A stretch of 64,000 nt of DNA, from the NCBI RefSeq assembly GCF_029633865.1, contig NC_079213.1, positions 96,032,820-96,096,819 on the forward strand. The letters run 5' to 3'. Positions 59,200 through 64,000 of the stretch are shown here, one piece after another. Every line of letters starts with the position of its first letter. Position 1 is the first letter of the stretch. Position numbers and translations under genes: made by a program. The DNA is from Lampris incognitus. Its lineage: Eukaryota; Chordata; Actinopteri; Lampriformes; Lampridae. The notes under the pieces were generated by a model. It was not told the origin of the DNA. It saw only the letters and a list, made by a program, of their open reading frames with translations, and did no database searches.

Positions 59200-60899
59200 G
59201 TCATAGAATCATCTCGGATCCCTCTGCTATCAGCCGACATGTGCCAGAAGCTGAACTTGCTCAAGGTAAATCAGAGACACGTCGTTCATCATGTGTACAC
59301 TTCACAAACGCCTACTGAAGTGCACACAGCATTCACGACAGAGGAGATACTGTCCAAATATGAAGATGTGTTTGAGGGGCTTGGCTGCCTAGCTGGTGAG
59401 CTACATCTGAATGTTGACACTGACATTTGGCCAGTACAACAACTACTGCAGCGGGTTCCTATCCCGCTAAAGAAAATTGTCTCAGAAGCAATACTGTCGA
59501 TGGAGAATCAAGGAATCATTGCTAAAGTCACTGAGCCCACACAATGGATCAGCAACCTGGTCGTTATTGAGAAACCAGGGAAACTGTGCACCTGCATCGA
59601 CCCGAGCGTGCTCAACAAGGCTCTGCTGAGGTCTCACTATCAGATGCCCAACATAGAGGAGTACTGCCAGACATAGTGAATGCCAGGGTATTCTCAGATG
59701 CGAAGGATGGATAATGGCAGGTGAAACTAGATGAAGAAAGCAGCCATCTCACGCCATTTTGGACACCTCTGGGAAGATACAGGTGGTTAAGAATGCCATT
59801 TGGTATCAAGCTAGCAGCTGAAGAATACCAATGCAGACAGCATGAAGCACTACAGGGACTGACTGGTATTAGTGTCATAGCAGATGACATTCTTCTCTAT
59901 GGCTGTGGAGACACACAGGGGATGGCATTGGCAGACCACGACAAAAACCTTGCAGCCCTATTGCAAAGGGAGAGAGAGGTCAACCTGAAGTTAAACAAGA
60001 AGAAACTCAAGCTGAAGCAATCCAGCGTGCCATACATGGGTTATCTTCTCAACACAGAGGACCTGCTCCTGGACCCAGAGAAGATAACGGTGGTGCAAAA
60101 CATGCAGACGCCTACTGATGTCAAAGCGCTACAGAGGCTTCTGGGGTACGTGAGTTACTTAGCAAAATTGCTTCCCCACCTCTCTGATGTGTGCAAACCA
60201 CTCAGGTGGCTGACGGACAAGGACATCCAATGGGCGTGGCTATCACAACACGAAACAGCCCTCAACACTGTGAAGGATCTGGTCACGCATCACCCAGTGC
60301 TCAAGTACTACAACATGAAGGAGGAGGTGACACTTCAATGTGATGCCAGTGAAACAGGCCTTGGTGCGGCTCTCATGCAAAATGGACAACCTGTTGCATT
60401 TGCTTCCAGAACTCTAACTCCCACTGAACAGAGGTATGCTCAAATCAAGAAGGAATGCCTCGCCATTGTCTTTGCATGTGAAAAGTTTGATCAATACATC
60501 CATGGCAAGGAGAACATTACAGTGCACAGCAACCACAAGCCACTGGAGGTGATCTTCAAAAAGTCCCTCCTCACGGCCCCCAAGAGGTTACAGAGAATGC
60601 TACTACAGCTCCAACGCTATCAGCTGCAGGTACAATACAAACCGGGCAAACTGCTGCATGTAGCGGATTTTCTCTCCAGAACGGCTCAACCAAATACAAC
60701 ACATACGCAAATGAAAACACCAGCCACAGTCTACGCCATGGGCCTGACCACAGACACCCAGGTGTGGATCACAGCAGCTGTACCAACATTTCCACAAAAA
60801 CACTGGAGTCCATCAGAGCCACCATGCTCAAAGATCCCTTATGTCAGGCTCTGTGTGCCCAAATCTCTGAAGGCTGGCCCATCTCTAAACGAGCAGTAG
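59200..60899 (+). pseudogene. Gypsy-3 reverse transcriptase and RNase H, interrupted
   Basis: The first RT part runs through SRIPLLSADMCQKLNLL, KVTEPTQWISNLVVIEKPGK and ends at a stop near 59676. After a shift and a TAA (about 59712) the frame 59721-60899 is open: FGIKLAAEEYQCR, catalytic VIADDILLYG, LGYVSYLAKLLPHLSDVCKP, RNase H CDASETGLGAALM, KECLAIVFACEKFDQYIHG and HSNHKPLEVIF, ending after FLSRTAQPN. Stops and a shift near 60770 separate it from the integrase. Confidence 0.85.
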
Positions 60900-62033
60900 A
60901 TCAAACACTGAGACCGTTTTGGACATTCAAGGAGGAGCTAGCCACTGACAATGGACTGATATTCAAAGGTTACAAGAGTGTTCATCCCAGAGCTACTACG
61001 CAATAACTTCCTATCAAAGATTCATTCAGGGCACTCCAGCATTGAAGGCAGTCTCAGGAAGGCATGGGATACAGTATTCTGGCCAGGGGGTGAAGAAGTA
61101 TGTGAGCAGATGTAGCACGTGCAACACCCTTCAGGGGAGACAGCAGAAGGACTCACTCAATCCCCATCATCTCCCCAAACTCCCATGGTCTAAGGTAGGC
61201 ATGGCCCTCTTCACTGTGAACCAATCACACTACCTCATAACAGTCGACTACTACTCAGACTACTGGGAGCTGGATGAATTGGAGGACACCACAGCATCTA
61301 CCACCATCGATCGCTGCAAACAGCACTTCAGCTGACATGGCATCCCTCACACTGTCATCTCAGACAATGGCCCCTCCTTCTCTGGACTTGACTTTCAGAC
61401 CCTCTCAAATGACTGGGACTTCCGACACGTAACATCATCACCATACCACAGCCAAAACAATGGCAAGGCGGAGTCAGCTGTCAAAATAGCCAAAACAATA
61501 CTGAAAAAGGCGGCGCTGGCAGGAGAGGACCCACCTGCCTTCCAAAGATCTTCTGCTTCAACCTCGGGTAGTGCAAAATGTGGTCACATAGAAGCACAGA
61601 AAGGGGTTTATTTCCCAGCACCACTATGATGCACATGCCCATGACATGACAGTGATCATTCAAGGGGACAGTCCGAGTCTTGCTATGACCCAACGTGCCC
61701 AACAGTGCATGGTCCATTGGAATCTGCACTGACCAGAAGAGTGACAGATCATATGAGGTGCTGGTACATGGTAAAACATACCGAAGAAACAGGAAACACA
61801 TTCGCCCAGTGGATGAAACACTCAGACCTTCACCGCCTGAGAACCCTGAAGAGGATGATGACTGGGGGAGTTGGGGTGGAGCTGTAGTGGCTGACGATCA
61901 AGAGGGTCATGCTCCAGCACTGGCTGAGAACACAGTCCAGGCTGTAGACCCTGAGCCTCAAGGTCTCCGCCAAACCAGGACCAGGAACAACATCAGGCCT
62001 CCAGAGAGGTACACCAAAGACTATGTGACTTGA
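60764..62033 (+). pseudogene. Gypsy-3 integrase fragments
   Basis: Pieces in several frames show CSTCNTLQGRQQ (zinc-finger end, about 61120), ITVDYYSDYWELDEL (first catalytic Asp, about 61240), ISDNGPSFSGLDFQ (second Asp, about 61360), SPYHSQNNGKAESAVKIAK (Glu region, about 61440) and SYEVLVHGKTYRRNRKHIRP (C-terminal, about 61760). Stop codons at 61006, 61335 and about 61628 break it. Confidence 0.82.
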
Positions 62034-62240
62034 ACATAGACTTATATAAAAATATTAAAAAAATAAAAAAGAGAGGCATAAGAATGTAATGTTTATCATC
62101 TGATTTGCTGTTCGTTGCTTATTGAGTAGCCACTGAAGGACTAAAAGTTTGATAAGGTAATGTTGATCATCTGAGTTACTGTTAACTGTTTATTGAGTAG
62201 CCTCTGCAAGAACTCACTGTTTAAGTTATGTGAAGGGAGA

Positions 62241-62411
62241 TGATATGAGTTGGCCTGTACGTGGCAACACTGTGTTAATCTTACGTATCTGTGATCTACT
62301 AGACAAGAGAAGTAGAGTGATTGCACGAACGTACAAGGCATGTTCTGTACTATGTCCCAGAATTATCAGTAAAGCTTCATAATCCCACGTATCTGCACGA
62401 TCATTTCAACA
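62241..62411 (+). repeat. Gypsy-3 3' LTR
   Basis: The sequence runs from TGATATGAGTTGGCC to CATTTCAACA, with AGACAAGAGAAGTAGAGTG inside and a TCAGTAAAGCTTCATA segment. It aligns with both halves of the split 5' LTR. Confidence 0.88.
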
Positions 62412-62416
62412 TACTG

Positions 62417-63098
62417 CAAGGGGTGGGATACCTGCAGTCAGTTGAGACTGAAGAGGTCATTTAGATGAGTGATGACACATCTGTCAAACGTTGTATCCAG
62501 ATGAACTGATTCAACCTTCTTTGACTTAGAGAGATTACCTGAAATAGTTTTCATTGGGTTTTTTTCCCCGTGTTTTGATAAGCAGTAGGATAGATGGAGT
62601 AGATCTGGGCAGTCCAGGCCCCCAGGTAAGGACTCTACACATGCAAAGAGTCTGTCACCTCCACCTTGATCAGACCCTGTAGGCACAAAATGGGCAAAAT
62701 AGGGCTGAAAGAGATGGAATGATCGCACTTGGCCGTACCTTGTAAAATAAATAATTTTAAAATCAAGTCTAAAGTTAATGATGAGCATCCAACAACGTAG
62801 CAATGGCAAAATAGAGAGAATATTAAACAACACAAATGTTTTTTAATTCGGCTCTTACAGAGAGCCTGCTGCGTAGAAAACAAATACATGTGTACAGTAG
62901 TGCTATCTATCAAGTTGCCTATTAATACCCATTCAACCAATCAGCATCTTGTCAATCGTTCGTATGTACAAATTGGCTCTAACACTGGTGTCTTTGCAAG
63001 CCTGGATGATGGCTTGTTGCAAGAGGTAGACAATGGGGGGAATAATTACAAATAACCATCAGTCTTTGCGCTTGTCTGTCAGACAAGCGTGACCAGGT
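62417..63098. other. Spacer without recognised features
   Basis: Non-coding sequence lies between Gypsy-3 and the terminal-inverted-repeat element. I see no supported gene. Confidence 0.4.
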
Positions 63099-63225
63099 AT
63101 AACATAGGCCGTGTTATAAATGTATAACCTCCTTGAAATATCTAATTAATAGTCGTCCGTCTGTGCTATCATTGGTTGAGCGTGAATACTGTCGTCATAC
63201 AGAAGTCTCTTCTGTGTGCGTGTGA

Positions 63226-63258
<33 letters not shown>

Positions 63259-63259
63259 C

Positions 63260-63308
<49 letters not shown>

Positions 63309-63533
63309 CCCTAACCCTAACCCATGCTGCCTTCCCTTTTGACGCCGACGGCTAACGTTAGCTATCGATATACGTGAGATTTTGAAACCAGCCACGGCCG
63401 CTACAGTGAGCAATCACCCTCCATCTCTTCTGTATGACGACAGTATTCTCACTCAACCAATCACAGCACAGACAGACGAATATTAATTAGATCTTTCAAG
63501 GTGGTTATAAACCTATAACACGGCCTATGTTAT
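63099..63533. mobile_element. MITE with 107-bp terminal inverted repeats and microsatellite core
   Basis: The arms 63099-63205 and 63427-63533 are inverted copies (ATAACATAGGCCGTGTTATA at the left end), with perhaps ten to fifteen mismatches. The core has (GT)n at 63228-63257, (GA)n at 63260-63306 and CCCTAACCCTAACCC at about 63308-63322. No target duplication is evident and no coding sequence is present. Confidence 0.8.
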
Positions 63534-64000
63534 GCAAAAAATTATATGGTTGTGTAAGTACAAATCTGTGCGTAAGAACGAACGATTGATGACCGAGGCC
63601 CATGATCTCCACCTGCTAAATCCAATGCAGGGTCGCGTGGTAACCCTTCAAGTCTTTTTCAGTGTAGATTTACATAGAACTCGACACAAGGGGGAGCCAT
63701 TTGGTCAAGGAATGAAGCTTGAAAGTAAAACTGCCAGTGCACCAGTGTCGTTGGAAACTTAGACCAAAGGTCGCCGTAGATCACTGGCTTGTCCACATAC
63801 ATAGGAATCCTCCATCTCTCACGAAGTGCATCCGTGTGAAGGGAACCTGAGCAAGAGTGACATCTCGTCTCGCGCAGACCTTCATCCACTCAGCCAATCT
63901 GGGGCTTTCACTCCTTGTTCTGGTCACATCATTTTGAAATGTGAGTATCGGGTTCCTGTCGAAAGTAGTTTCTGCTCTGGGGGTCTCCAAGGTCACAAAT
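63534..64000. other. Right edge of the window, nothing recognised
   Basis: Several short open frames exist on both strands but none shows a motif. Function cannot be assigned. Confidence 0.35.

Larger units (their letters stand above)
56134..62411 (+). mobile_element. Gypsy-3: decayed Gypsy-type LTR retrotransposon with nested insertions
   Basis: The 5-bp duplication TACTG flanks it (56129-56133 and 62412-62416). The 3' LTR is intact in outline (62241-62411); the 5' LTR (56134-58596) is split by a 2.3 kb insertion after TGTTCTGTACT. Both LTRs end ATCATTTCAACA. Coding parts run gag, pol, integrase on the plus strand, with many stops and deletions. No envelope gene is seen. Confidence 0.88.

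Noticed and set aside
56134..62411. Endogenous retrovirus with an envelope gene
   Set aside because: No envelope-like frame follows the integrase in any of the three LTR elements; all fit Gypsy-type retrotransposons.
63308..63322. CCCTAACCCTAACCC as an interstitial telomere
   Set aside because: Only about two and a half repeat units are present inside a MITE core, too few to indicate telomere origin.
63195..63413. Minus-strand frame with a Ser-Leu run and a Thr-His run
   Set aside because: It is a translation of the GA and GT microsatellites, not a gene.

Overview
The window is from a ray-finned (teleost) fish nuclear genome. Spliced vertebrate exons with GT-AG introns fill the first 20 kb. 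The other 44 kb is a dense graveyard of fish-type transposable elements: Tc1, hAT, RTE-, L1- and L2-type LINEs, and three Gypsy-type LTR elements. There is no bacterial, viral or CRISPR content, and no sign of an operon.

Host genes (1-19.7 kb, plus strand). The last six coding exons of the E3 ubiquitin ligase gene rnf126 end at 1764. About 2 kb downstream begins basigin (bsg/CD147). I resolve eight coding exons of bsg between 3788 and 19164. They encode 387 aa with the retina-type extra Ig domain (Ig0) or 270 aa without it, close to the known human isoforms of 385 and 269 aa. In human, RNF126 and BSG lie in the same part of 19p13.3, so the neighbourhood supports both names. The last bsg intron carries an antisense, tandemly duplicated processed pseudogene of an HP1/cbx5-like chromobox gene and a possible alternative terminal exon.

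Transposon nest (20.5-34.3 kb). A Tc1-like element (20561-22138) comes first. An RTE-type LINE on the minus strand (RTE-2, about 22256-32063) is split by two hAT elements. hAT-A (about 22554-28183) is itself split by a nearly full-length plus-strand LINE (RTE-1, 22794-25923) that landed inside the hAT transposase reading frame. hAT-B (29960-31145) kept only a BED zinc-finger fragment and is split by a small hAT-like MITE (30342-30681). A decayed minus-strand L1 copy follows (about 32100-34250).

Second nest (34.4-45.1 kb). A truncated RTE copy (RTE-3) is followed by a long decayed plus-strand L1 (about 36170-44640). That L1 is interrupted by an L2-type LINE with duplicated 5' UTR monomers (37499-41616) and by a hairpin MITE. 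A hAT-like MITE ends the block.

LTR elements (45.7-62.4 kb). Gypsy-1 (minus, 45736-49972) is frameshifted and its protease lacks the active-site motif. Gypsy-2 (minus, 51096-55567) has one uninterrupted gag-pol reading frame and LTRs differing by one base, so it is very young. Gypsy-3 (plus, 56134-62411) is old and broken; its 5' LTR holds an unclassified 0.77 kb insertion which itself holds an internally deleted RTE copy (RTE-4). A terminal-inverted-repeat element with microsatellite core lies at 63099-63533.

Boundaries were read by eye from target-site duplications, terminal repeats and splice phases. Family names for the repeats rest on recognised motifs, not on a database search.
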